NCBI RefSeq assembly: GCF_000149955.1
Contig: NC_030996.1
Coordinates: 1,753,467 to 1,817,466, forward strand
DNA from: Fusarium oxysporum f. sp. lycopersici 4287
Taxonomy: Eukaryota > Ascomycota > Sordariomycetes > Hypocreales > Nectriaceae
Reading direction: 5' to 3'
Length of the DNA: 64,000 nt
The notes under the pieces were generated by a model. That model had not been told where the DNA came from. It did no database searches and saw nothing but the letters and a program-made list of their open reading frames with translations. The translations under genes and the position numbers were made by a program. Numbering within the stretch: position 1 is the first letter of the stretch; each line of letters starts with the position of its first letter. Positions 54,604-64,000 of the stretch are shown here, in pieces.

Positions 54604-55880
54604 CTAATTCGGATATGATCTCAAAGGAAAGTAACCTTCCGGCATAGGATCAACATGCCAAAGCTTATCTAAACCTGCACCAAACGCCTCTGCCCACTCC
54701 TTTCTCAGATTCTCCGGTAGATTCCAGCTCAGCTCATCATCCCGAAGCCTCATCCGAACCAAATGCCTCTTCTCGCCAACCCCGTCACCATTCTTGAAGC
54801 TATCACGTTTGTGCAGAATGAAGAGATTATTGATAAAATGAATATCACCTGGTTTCGTCTCGATCTCCAACTGGACTTTTCTAGCTGCGCGTTCAATGTC
54901 TTCCAGCGCTTTAAACCGTTTCATGGAAATTCGCGGTAGATGAGCCGGGCGCGGATGGATCGCATTGCCAATTAGAGGGACTCGGCCGAAGTTGAGCATG
55001 ATTCTGTTGCGGTGATAGAAGAATAGCGGTCTGGGATATCCTTCCTGGCTATATGGCATTTATTAAAGATCTTTCTTATAATAGAGACTAGCTGCTGTTC
55101 TTACTTTGCAAAAACCCACTTAGGCTGAGAAAGCTGGCGGATAGATGCGGGGTGGTGTCGATTCAGGATATTGTATACCGCATACCCTGAAGCGATGATG
55201 CATCCCCCGCCTGAGGCTGCGGTACTCCGTGTCAGCCAGCTCACAATGTCTCCGGACTCCTCGTTATGAAACGTCTAAAAGCTCAGTTACCAGCCATAGT
55301 CTCAATTTCAAGAGTCACACTTACGATTTCCGATGTCGAGTGGCGATGATGCTGACTAGAAAGATTAGAAGAGTTGTCGGCTACGATATGGGTTGCAGTC
55401 AAACATGGTCAGCGCCCATGTGCAGTACTCCGTTGATGTATATTACCCAACATATTTCCCTTCTCATCCTGTCGACCTCGAAGGTTGGCGATGTACGATT
55501 GAACACCGAGGTACATCATCGTCAAGTCCTCAGCGGGGTAGTCCAAGGGATTTATTCCTCGGACCAAACCGAATCCCTTCCCCTCATGAACATCTAGCCG
55601 TATACGATCAAGTCTTTTCCCAACCGTCGGAAGTGGAAAGTTCTGCCGGCAGATCAAGTCCCCATCTAGGCCAAGGGCTATCACTAAATCAGACCCTACT
55701 TGCTGCATGGTATATAGAGAACCAACCTTTGAAGTGACATAGAGCGTTCTCGATTTCCTCAACTTCCTGGGAGCTGAGATTGTATACGTACTCTGACTCG
55801 TCGGAGAACTGGTTCCCATGCCACGCACCAGGGAGATCGATCAACTGAGGGAAGGATCTAGTTCCATAACACGATTCCAT
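54604..55880 (-). CDS. TauD/TfdA-like 2OG-Fe(II) dioxygenase
   Basis: Five exons (55727-55880, 55447-55683, 55325-55380, 55105-55274, 54604-55048) give about 353 residues. It follows the fungal TauD-like layout: ALGLDGDLICRQNFPLP, FGLVRGINP, QHHRHS, then TFHNEESGD with iron ligands H152-x-E154, and GDIHFINNLFILHKRD with H285. RHLVRMRL (R300/R304) supplies the 2-oxoglutarate Arg. Most relatives have Asp in the H-x-D position. Glu here is a conservative change also known in the superfamily. It probably hydroxylates a small acid or amine. The exon 4/5 join uses a TATAG acceptor and is slightly less certain. Confidence 0.88.
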
Positions 55881-57922
55881 TGTGCTGGGCCTTGGAAATA
55901 GGTTGTTCCTAAGAATGAGAGGAAGACCTCATCGACGGGTAAAGATAACGGTAGTATGGCAAATTAATTCTCTTGCCGCGAGACTGCCTGGAAAGATAAA
56001 ATGTGAAGACTTCATAAGGAGCAACCAGGTGCTATAAATCAGCTCTTCCATGTATTACTGAGATGTCTACTTCAGTCACAATGCCTATTTCCTTGTTTCA
56101 ATGTTTATACGACAGCCATAGATGCATGGTGAGGCGAGCAGTGAGGGAAAGGGAGACGAGCGATGATTCATTTAGGGACGCCTCACGATCATCATGCATT
56201 GAATCTAAAAGCAGTGGCGCCAATACAGAAATTGCAATCCCTATCACATCTCCTCATGTCCTTAAAGGACACCGTCAGGCAAAAGCACATTTTCGTGGCG
56301 ACCTGCATCGCAAGGTACTTTGGCCGCTACCTTTCGTGGTACACAAGCCAACCCAGAAACCAAAAATGAAGGAACTAAGCGCTTCCCTCTCTCGGTGTCA
56401 CTCCGAGTGTGATTTCACTGGCTCGGGGCTACTGCTGCTCATCTCTCCGTTGCAGCATGCACATGGATGTTTTAGTAGCACAGTGTGGACCAAAAGACGA
56501 TAGATATCTTTAAGCGATGTGGAAAAAGAAGCGATGAGATGAGACAAGATAGGAAAAAGAAAGCATAGGCCACCAGTCTCACACCGGAGAAAGTCCGTGG
56601 CCTTGTTATTGATGGGAAGACTTGTGCGTGGTTCGCTCATGGTTACATCATGGTCGTTCGAGGCCTGTGATAGGCCTTAAGATGTAGGTATGTAAACCGC
56701 TAAGGACACTATCATGATTGGCGTATGCATGTTTAGGACTTTGGGTCCTTACAACCCGTTTCTCACTGCAAAGTGAGGAAGTGTGACAGTCTGTCTCGGA
56801 GGAACAGTTAAAGATTACTGATCGGAACCAGACACAGGAATGACGTTTGCTTCATCGCTGTCACTACGCCGCAGATGACTGATCTCAACAAGTCTCAAGT
56901 ATAGTAGCGAGAGAATAGGGTAATGCCCAGAAGTCTCAGATACTCAATGTCTTATGGTTCGCCGACGTCGCCGACGAGTATCAGTCTTGGCAGGATCGTA
57001 ATCTCACGACCCCATAAATATAAGATAATCAGCCCCAACGTCTGACCACTTTTTCCTTGGCCTTTTAGCTTATTTCCTCGCGTGTGAGTGCCGTGATGTC
57101 TTGGCGAACCAGTATGCAGCCAAGTCTTGATTTTTCCACTTCGCTGAACTTCTATGTCATAGTCTACGTCCCATAGGGTATGGTAGTTAACGCGGGCAAA
57201 TACTTAAATTATATGCTTACTTTGAAAGTTCGACGCCACCGCAGTCGGGGCATCACTTGATGAGAACAGAGATGTAAGCGGGTTGGGTACCACCGCCGTG
57301 GATACGGATATGAACCTCGGACGAAAGCAGGGAGAGCCCTGTACGGGTTAGCAACTTCTTTTCCAGGATACTCACCGTTATACGATCTTATCCCCCGATA
57401 TCTATATCACACCAGGCCAATACCTTTACCTCGGATGCAACGTCGCATTCGTGTACAAGAGCCTATCTTGAAACTGAACTCACCATACTTCTAAACACAC
57501 TTGTTTAACACGAAACTAACCATTGAACCTAAGTGACCTTTAACTCAGTGAGGCTCTTTCTCTGGCCAAAGTCAAACCTGAAACATGAACCGGAAACATT
57601 CCCGATTTGCCAAGAACGGCATATCGCGCTACTCCGGATAATCGGCCTCTGCTGCTCCACCTGTCAACCCAGGGGCCAGGTCCCCACACGCAATTCGTCC
57701 CAATTGCAGAGAGAGGAGCCCGCGTACAGACGGTGATGTTTGGTGAATGGAGTTTCAAGTCACCCTTCTCATTTAACTCGTTCCGCGTTGACAGTCTCGG
57801 CGCTATTCGTAATTGGAGGATATTTATGTTCCATAGAATACGCAGAATAGGGCGGTTTCTGGAAACATAGAAACTCGGATATAACGGGTAACCGCTTGGC
57901 TGGGCATTCAAGATTCGGGGAA
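55881..57922. other. Intergenic region, 2.0 kb
   Basis: This separates two divergent genes. One ATG frame of 146 codons (56063-56503) and a few shorter ones exist but show no domain or coding bias. Nothing repeated was noticed. Confidence 0.5.
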
Positions 57923-57929
57923 TATATAA
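57923..57929 (+). promoter_or_regulatory. TATA box of the polygalacturonase gene
   Basis: TATATAA lies about 145 bases upstream of the ATG at 58073. A CT-rich leader (TTCTCTCTCTAC) follows, as is usual for strongly expressed fungal genes. Confidence 0.5.
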
Positions 57930-58072
57930 GCATATAGGTAGCACGGAAGACGAAGTGATGTAGCACACAAGATCATCACATTCCTTTTGCCGGTCAAAGG
58001 TTACTCTTTCACTAAGTACATTCGTTTATTTTCGTCACTCATTACATACTTCTCTCTCTACAACAATTCAAA

Positions 58073-59257
58073 ATGACCAAGCTCGGCTTCGCTCTCCTCG
58101 CTGCCCTGGCCGGCAGCGCCATCGCTGTTCCCGCCCCAGCGGTGACCCAAGCCCCCGACGTGCACGCCTACGCCAAGCGCGCCACATCTTGCACCTTCTC
58201 CGGCTCCGACGGTGCCTCCAAGGCCAGCAAGTCGCAAGCCGCCTGCGCCACCATCGTCCTCAACAACGTCGCTGTCCCCAGTGGCGAGACTCTGGATCTC
58301 AGCAAGCTCAAGGACAACACCAAGGTCATCTTCAAGGGAACTACTACCTGGGGCTACAAGGAGTGGAAGGGACCTCTTATGAAGATCTCTGGAAACAAGA
58401 TCACCGTTGAGGGCTCTGGTGCTGTGCTTAACGCTGGTGGTGAGCGATGGTGGGATGGAAACGGAGGAAACAGTGGCAAGGATAAGCCCAAGTTCTTTGC
58501 GGCTCATAAGCTCACTGACTCCAAGATTAACAATCTTTATGTCAAGAACACCCCCGTTCAGGCTGTCAGCATCAACGGTGTTAACGGTCTCACTATCAAC
58601 CAATTCACTCTTGATAACAAGGATGGTGACACCAAGGGCGGTCACAACACTGATGCTTTTGACATCGGTTCTTCCACTGGTGTTACCATCACCGGCGCCA
58701 AGGTCTACAACCAGGACGACTGTGTTGCTGTCAACTCCGGAAAGGTCAGTCGCTCCTGAACTTCTCTCAAAACAACTCACTGACTTCAACAGAACATCAT
58801 CTTCCAGAACGGTTACTGCCACGGTGGCCACGGTCTCTCCATCGGCAGTGTCGGCGGCCGCGACGACAACATCGTCGACAACGTGCAGTTCCTCAACTCC
58901 GAGGTCACCAACTCCGCCAACGGCATCCGCGTCAAGACCATGAAGAACACCACCGGCAAGGTCAACAAGGTCACCTACTCCGACATCACCCTCTCCAAGA
59001 TCACCAAGTACGGCATCCTCATTGAGCAGAACTACGACGGCGGTGATCTCCACGGCGAGCCCACCAGCGGTCTCCCCATCACTGGCCTCACCCTTAAGAA
59101 CATCAAGGGCAAGAACGGTGTTTCTTCCAGCGGCAAGAATGCTGCTATCGTCTGCGGAAGCTCTGGTTGCAAGGGCTGGACTTGGCAGAATGTCCAGGTC
59201 ACTGGTGGTAAGAAGTATGATAGCTGCAAGAACGTTCCCAGCGTCGCCTCTTGCTAA
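58073..59257 (+). CDS. Endopolygalacturonase, GH28, secreted
   Basis: Two exons (58073-58744, 58793-59257) give 378 residues. A signal peptide ([18 protein letters not shown]) is followed by a propeptide ending in Lys-Arg (35-36), a Kex2-type cleavage site. The GH28 catalytic set is complete: N192-T-D194, Q214-D215-D216, G-H237-G in GGHGLSIGS, and R270-x-K272. The right-handed beta-helix repeats are visible as short Ile/Val/Asn-rich units. It cuts the alpha-1,4 bonds of homogalacturonan in plant cell walls. Codon use is strongly biased to C-ending codons, a sign of high expression. Length and motifs are normal for a fungal endo-PG. Confidence 0.96.
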
Positions 59258-59579
59258 ATCATGACTTCTTGACTCATGGTTGGATTGTGTTTCCTCAGCT
59301 CATTCTGTATGTGAGTCTGGTCTTGGAAGCATCTGGAAACCTCATTAATTCTCAACCGACGTCGGCAATTTGTAGCCCGATGGCGTTGACACTTGATCTT
59401 TGTGTGTACATATAATAGCATTAAACCTTTAAACAATCTATTCGTCAACTCTGATAGGTAGCAATTTTCTCTAAACGCCTCGTGAAACCGAAGGAAAAGA
59501 GAAAGAGTGTAACAGGCAAAGGAAAACTCCAAACCACATATTTTGGCTTCAACCAATGTTCCATTAGTAGGGGTAAAAG
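59258..59579. other. Convergent 3' region
   Basis: 3' flanks of the polygalacturonase gene and the broken F-box-like gene. No feature is seen. Confidence 0.5.
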
Positions 59580-60617
59580 CTAACCGTTTGTCTGATTTGT
59601 CTGAACCGAGTTGATCGCTGCTTGAATCACTGCAAAATTTGTCGTGTCGATGGGAATGCTTGAGCCTTCCTGACAATAAGCTTGCCATAACAACTGCGCT
59701 TTATAGCACCACTGGAAATGCTCCAAGAATTCCTCACGGCTATAAACTCTCTCAATTCCGTATTGTCTTCTTGGCCGCTTTGGGGGTTCGCAAATGCACC
59801 CCTTGCACGCGATTCCAGACTCTGTCTCATCGTTTTCCGGATCCATGTAGGGCACTGCGCTTGTCACCAAGTAATTGAACTGGGCCAAGCTCTTCCATGA
59901 TCGTGGCCTTCCTTCGTCAAGCCGTTTGACGCTGCCATATTCCACGACATCATGCCTCTAGCCTTTCAAGCCAACTGTCAGGAGCCACATCGAAGGAGGG
60001 AGCGCAAAACCTGGAGGTAACCACTCTGCCAAAGTGCTCAATCGTACAAATTTAGAGACTCCGAGTTCCCGGTCTAGGCCATTATCATATCGTACGCCTC
60101 TCTCGACGCAATTCTGGCAAAGTCGCAACCATTCAGGGATGCTGATGAGCATAGCGAACTCGCCACAGCAGTCACACCACATTGTGGTGAGTTTTTCCCA
60201 AAACTCAATGAGCAGCACACGTTGCGCATATCCTGTGCCGAGTATCGCATGGTACAGATGAAGGGCGCTGATGATGCTCTTGTATATCAGGGATCTACTT
60301 ATAATTTTTCGTAGCCGAAAGCTCGTCTGTCGAAGATTGAAGAGGGTTTGCACGTCGCACCACGGAAGAATACGCCGAACGGGCAGGGGATGACGACCGA
60401 AGACACCGCTGGGCCGGGGACGATTGCTGGAATTGGCGAACGATTCCAGCGAACGGAGCACGGCAGTAGGATATTTGGTTGGGCGGTGTATCGCGCCAGG
60501 AAGATACTTCGCATTGAATCGTGAGTAGCCGATGGCTTGGATGATGCGAGGGGTGTCCTGAGTATTGAATTCGAAGGCATTGATAGATGGCGATGAGGAA
60601 TTCGCGGCGTAGTTCAT
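59580..60617 (-). pseudogene. F-box-like gene with in-frame TAG
   Basis: One minus-strand frame runs from the ATG at 60617 to a stop at 59580 and is broken only by a TAG at 59958-59960. Before it lie 219 codons with an F-box-like helix block (ILPWCDVQTLFNLRQTSFRL) and a Cys-rich block (WCDCCGEFAM, RLCQNC). After it, 125 codons continue with RHDVVEYGSVKRL, a second Cys pair (CKGCICEPP) and REEFLEHFQWCYKAQLLWQA. The four Cys pairs could form a zinc-binding unit spanning the stop. No intron of realistic size removes the TAG. It resembles a lineage-specific fungal F-box family, and I do not know its function. Probably a recent pseudogene. A truncated or readthrough product cannot be excluded. Confidence 0.65.
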
Positions 60618-61046
60618 TTTGCTAGAGATGAACAGTGAAGATGAGATTGATGATGATGACAAGGAAAAGAAGAATCCAGAGGGAGAAAAACAAGAAAGTC
60701 GTGTAATGATGCAGGAAGGAAGAGAGGTACTTACAAAGCAGGAGAGATCGCGGTGACACTGCCCGTTTGTCTATCCAAGATTGAGTCTAGGCAGTGTATG
60801 ATAAGCATACTAAAGTTTAATAATGTGTGGTATATCTAGGGAGACTCTACCATAAATTAGGGGAAATCACTATAGGTCTTAATAAAGTGAGGAAAATATT
60901 CATAAATTCAACTTCTAGGCTAAGAGTACAGTCTAGCCTATGAGGCTCTTACTGGAGTTGTCCCTCGTCAGCTAGAGAGCACCGCTTCTCTACCTAGTCT
61001 GCAGCCTTGCCTCAAGAAAACACAACCTCTATTGATTCAATCCCTT
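60618..61046. other. Intergenic region
   Basis: Promoter side of the F-box-like gene and 3' region of the TTL-like gene. A short simple GAT-repeat stretch lies at 60640-60660. No gene is seen. Confidence 0.5.
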
Positions 61047-62459
61047 CTATAAAGCACCGGGCAGAATCTCCGTAATATTACTCTTCGCCAACTCCTTCGT
61101 CGCATCCAAAACCTCCACCATACGGCCCCTCGCCTGCACATTCTTCTCACTCTCCATATCAGCCATCCCTATATGCTCCAACGTCACACAGATCAACGAC
61201 TCCATAAGCCGCTGCGCAAGTTCGCCCGCATAACCTTGTTCGTAAAATGCAGGGGTTTCGTTGACTTCCAATAACCACGCCGTTCCTTTGGAATCGATCA
61301 AGAAGTCAATAGCGAACAGCTCGAAGCATTTATCCAATGGTGTGAACTTATCAGCCATTGTGTGAGCGGCTGCACGAAGTAACTCCCCTGAGATTTGACA
61401 AGCTTGATTGAAGACGTTTTGCTTCCAATCACCGGGAAGTAAATGATCGTCGATCTTCCAAAAGTCCCGCATTGATTCTTTGCTGGTGAACTCCTCTTCA
61501 TCTTGCAGCGCAGTGTTGGTCAACGATGATTTGAGACTGGGGTTCTTCCACGGAGGTTCATAGTCGTCAAAGGCTAGTAAAGCCAGCATTTCGTTGAAGA
61601 CGTGGACTTTTAGACGTCCGACGGAGAGGACGTAGGCTCTGACATGCCATTTTCGACCATCGATGGGTGGAATGTTGACGATGTATTGCTGTGCAACGAA
61701 TTCTCGCAGAACTGCTGATGGAATGCGCTCATTTTCGTCGATGACCAAATCTTGTATCTTGTTTGTGCCGCTGACGGAGAGTTTTCCAGTTGCTGTGATT
61801 AGGGCGTCCAGTGAGTCAAGTCCAGGCGCCGACAGACTTGGCTTGAAACCCTCAGCGCTGTCGTCACTCTCGAACTTTGTATCCGGCGTTTCAGCGTCTT
61901 CCTCGCTCTCTTCATCCTCCTCGGAGATGTCAGCAGCGAGCTCTAGGTTGCCCGCCAGTTCGTCAATGGTGCTGAATATCCGGATACCATGGCCGCAGTC
62001 AATCATGGCAGGTTTAAGAATCCACCAATCTCGTTCCGACGAGTCCTTTGCTTCGTTATCTTCAAGCGAGTACAGAAGAGTTAAATCATCGGCTGCAGTT
62101 AGCGCATCTTCGACATACTCGCTATAGTCGAGTGATAGCTTCACTGTAGCAGGGCTGTGACCTTTGAGGACGCTTTCAGGTCTTTTCGTGATCCAGTAAT
62201 CCACGACGCTTGCCATGTGATCTTTTCGGGCCAACGCATCGCTGTTGGGATATGCGTTGAGGAGTCCATTTTTAGCTCTGTTTAGCACTGCGAAGTGATG
62301 GTTCAGCTCCCATCCATTGAGAAGCTGATACACAGTATCCGCATCCTCTGGAATATCGGTAAAATTCTTATGACAGATAGCATCCGGTACATGTCGTTTG
62401 ATGCATTCTTGTACATGGCCATCCAACCAAGGATTGGCGCTGTGAACGTAAACGTGCAT
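61047..62459 (-). CDS. Tubulin-tyrosine-ligase family (TTL-domain) protein
   Basis: An intronless frame of 470 residues. The ATP-grasp-type TTL domain is visible as DWWILKPAMIDCGHGIRIF (nucleotide-binding Lys and Gly-rich loop), FVAQQYIVNIPPIDGRKWHVRAYVL, and FAIDFLIDSKGTAWLLEVNETPAF, which holds the metal-binding Glu/Asn. An acidic linker (ISEEDEESEEDAETPD) is inserted in the middle of the domain, at about residues 180-215. Fungal members of this type include yeast Pby1, a P-body-associated protein, so the substrate need not be tubulin. It is cytosolic. The start is the first ATG after a stop-rich leader. Confidence 0.9.
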   Translation of the reverse strand: MHVYVHSANPWLDGHVQECIKRHVPDAICHKNFTDIPEDADTVYQLLNGWELNHHFAVLNRAKNGLLNAYPNSDALARKDHMASVVDYWITKRPESVLKGHSPATVKLSLDYSEYVEDALTAADDLTLLYSLEDNEAKDSSERDWWILKPAMIDCGHGIRIFSTIDELAGNLELAADISEEDEESEEDAETPDTKFESDDSAEGFKPSLSAPGLDSLDALITATGKLSVSGTNKIQDLVIDENERIPSAVLREFVAQQYIVNIPPIDGRKWHVRAYVLSVGRLKVHVFNEMLALLAFDDYEPPWKNPSLKSSLTNTALQDEEEFTSKESMRDFWKIDDHLLPGDWKQNVFNQACQISGELLRAAAHTMADKFTPLDKCFELFAIDFLIDSKGTAWLLEVNETPAFYEQGYAGELAQRLMESLICVTLEHIGMADMESEKNVQARGRMVEVLDATKELAKSNITEILPGAL

Positions 62460-63295
62460 TTTTAATCTGGGTTTGGGTGATCTCTCAGCGAGTGATGTAG
62501 CCTTCTTCTGGAGGGAGAGCAGCTTGACGAGGGATTGGTAGGCGAGTTAGTCTCGATTCCATAAGGTCGATAACACTTATTCTAGAAACAATCATCAAGT
62601 ACGTACTTGATTGATGAGACGGGAGGGCTCGGTTCCCAAAACAAGACCAGAGCCAAGAGGTGCCTTTTAAACGCCATAGTCAGGGTTCCAACAAAGAAAA
62701 TATTTTAATAATAATTGCCAAGAACCTGTTGGATGCTATTTGCTAAGATGATCCACTCATTCAAACATTTCGTTGATGTTCTATTGGGCGTTGCGTTGTT
62801 AAACGTAAGCAACATCATGAAGTTCATGATATTCTTCAAAATGCATGATCGGCGTCGCGCTCACCGTTTCTTGTCAGGGGTCATGCCAGGGCCCAAATCG
62901 AGATCACTGATCGCTTTGCCATGATTTCTCTGGCTCATTTGGCTAATAGTTAAATGTAAAACTTTTTTTTATTGTGCGCTCATGAGTCGCTTGTCATGTT
63001 CTTGGTGACGTGATTTGAGAGGTCGATTCTTGGCACTCAAGTGCAGGTGTTTTTATTCTTTAGGCCTCAGCGACTTCATTCCCCTTAGATCTTAGTCTAT
63101 CGAAAGCTCGATTTGTCAGTTTATGAAGTGATCTAATTGATTGGCAAAATAGTCTAGTGACACCGTGATTCCGTAGGACATCGAACTCGTCTTGACAGCC
63201 TGCAACTTCTTAACCTAACCCGACCCAGAGAAAAATATTCTATTCCAACCCAGTCGCATAATTTTCGATACTTTTCGGCACTTCATTTTCTCTCA
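62460..63295. other. Intergenic region
   Basis: Promoter of the TTL-like gene and 3' region of the gene at the right edge. A 69-codon frame at 62715 shows no domain. No gene is supported. Confidence 0.5.
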
Positions 63296-64000
63296 TCAAA
63301 ACATCTTCAAATGGGCTTCTCTTTCCCTGTCGATTGGAAATTGGCGTCGCATCGATGCCCGAAAGGTTGGCTTGGAATCATTTCTTGTGCCCGATAATCT
63401 GAACAGAGCCTCGTGGTAGCTATCAAGGTCTCCTGTATCCTCGGAATCGGAGCTTTCAGACTCGTCGTCTTCTTCCGGATCCAGATCCAGAAATTGCTTC
63501 TGAACTCCAATAGACGTCACAGAAGCATTGGTCACAAGGCAGGGCTGTTTAGACTTCAATATTCGGCTCACCTCGTCATCTCTCCTCCTTTCCCCAAAGG
63601 GCGAATCTTTTCGACTGGGAAGCTTGGAAAGCCAATTTTGAACTTTTCCTTGCGGCTTCTGTTGGCTGGGATTGAATGCTTGGCGAGTATTGCTGACGTT
63701 ACTCTCGAAGTAGCTTGCAGAGTTCCCTTGCGGTTTCGTCATGACGTATGAAGTTGAAAACATGCGCAGTGTAAGCGCTACATCACTGTACGGCGAGTCG
63801 ATGGGGCCAGGAGTTGTAGGCGTCCGCGATGAATCCAGTGAGAAGCTCCGTTTATGGTAAGGCCGAGAAGCATCGTCGGCGCATTCGTGGAGTGTGAACA
63901 ACTGCCTGTTGTATCCAGGCTCGGTGGTAGTGACTATGTGAGGTAGCAGTCGCTTGTTACGCAAGGATGATGTGCGACGAGGAAACTTTAGAGGAGCTGG
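63296..64000 (-). CDS. Hypothetical protein, 3' part only (cut by window edge)
   Basis: The minus-strand frame is open from the right edge (64000) to a stop at 63296, about 234 codons. No in-frame ATG that is clearly the start is seen, so the 5' end lies outside the window. The sequence is Ser/Arg/Pro-rich, with an acidic stretch (DLDPEEDDESESSDSEDTGD) and basic flanks (PSRKD, GERRRDDE), typical of a disordered regulatory region. No domain is recognised. Confidence 0.6.
   Translation of the reverse strand, partial: PAPLKFPRRTSSLRNKRLLPHIVTTTEPGYNRQLFTLHECADDASRPYHKRSFSLDSSRTPTTPGPIDSPYSDVALTLRMFSTSYVMTKPQGNSASYFESNVSNTRQAFNPSQQKPQGKVQNWLSKLPSRKDSPFGERRRDDEVSRILKSKQPCLVTNASVTSIGVQKQFLDLDPEEDDESESSDSEDTGDLDSYHEALFRLSGTRNDSKPTFRASMRRQFPIDREREAHLKMF

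Noticed and set aside
56063..56503. A 146-codon ATG frame in the 2-kb gap before the polygalacturonase gene
   Set aside because: No domain, signal peptide or coding-like composition. Frames of this length are expected by chance in such a gap.
58058..59053. A 331-codon open frame antisense to the polygalacturonase gene
   Set aside because: It is the shadow of a strongly codon-biased gene. The antisense protein is Val/Leu/Ser/Asp-rich without domains, and the sense gene has a full signal peptide and catalytic set.
1..64000. CRISPR arrays, bacterial operons or ribosome-binding sites
   Set aside because: None are present. The spliceosomal introns and gene families show this is fungal DNA.

Overview
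The window is eukaryotic and looks like a filamentous ascomycete, most likely Fusarium or a close Sordariomycete relative. Genes are compact. Introns are about 45-70 bp, with GTAAGT/GTATGT-type donors and CTAAC/CTGAC branch sites. The gene set is typical of plant-associated fungi: Zn2Cys6 regulators, secreted GH18, GH5 and GH28 enzymes, a rhodopsin-domain membrane protein, carboxylesterases and a TauD-like dioxygenase. The genus is an inference from protein style, not from a search.

Layout. 1-9 kb: a DUF4246 gene (+), a coiled-coil protein gene (-) whose C-terminal coding stretch is broken, and a small NTF2-like protein. 9-17 kb: an F-box protein with an acidic region, a membrane protein, a Zn2Cys6 regulator, a secreted biotin-ligase-N-like protein and a GH18 chitinase. 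19-27 kb: an isopenicillin-N-synthase-like 2OG oxygenase, a second Zn2Cys6 regulator, a PD-(D/E)XK nuclease-like protein and a rhodopsin-domain protein. 28-36 kb is gene-poor, with an AIG2-like gene cut by an in-frame stop and a ferric reductase. 36-44 kb: GH5 exo-beta-1,3-glucanase, SDR, carboxylesterase, Old Yellow Enzyme and a small secreted protein. 44-56 kb: a second DUF4246 gene, a third Zn2Cys6 regulator, an arrestin-like adaptor with a PPxY tail, an unknown protein, a second carboxylesterase and a TauD-like dioxygenase. 58-64 kb: endopolygalacturonase, an F-box-like gene cut by an in-frame stop, a tubulin-tyrosine-ligase-like protein and the 3' part of an unknown gene running off the right edge.

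How the genes fit together. The 38-56 kb stretch groups redox enzymes, two esterases, a DUF4246 protein, a transporter-trafficking adaptor and a regulator. It carries no polyketide synthase or peptide synthetase, so if it is a functional unit it is more likely catabolic or detoxifying than a classical secondary-metabolite cluster. Repeated CCGAT/TCGGAC elements occur upstream of its regulator and in the next divergent promoter.

The most notable observations are: (1) two divergent DUF4246 paralogues that share a conserved H-x-E...H...R pattern suggesting an uncharacterised Fe(II)/2-oxoglutarate-type enzyme; (2) three separate genes interrupted by a TAA or TAG with coding sequence continuing in the same frame; (3) the CCGAT/TCGGAC promoter elements. 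Exon coordinates were worked out by hand from splice signals and frame continuity. Many are firm, and uncertain ones are marked.
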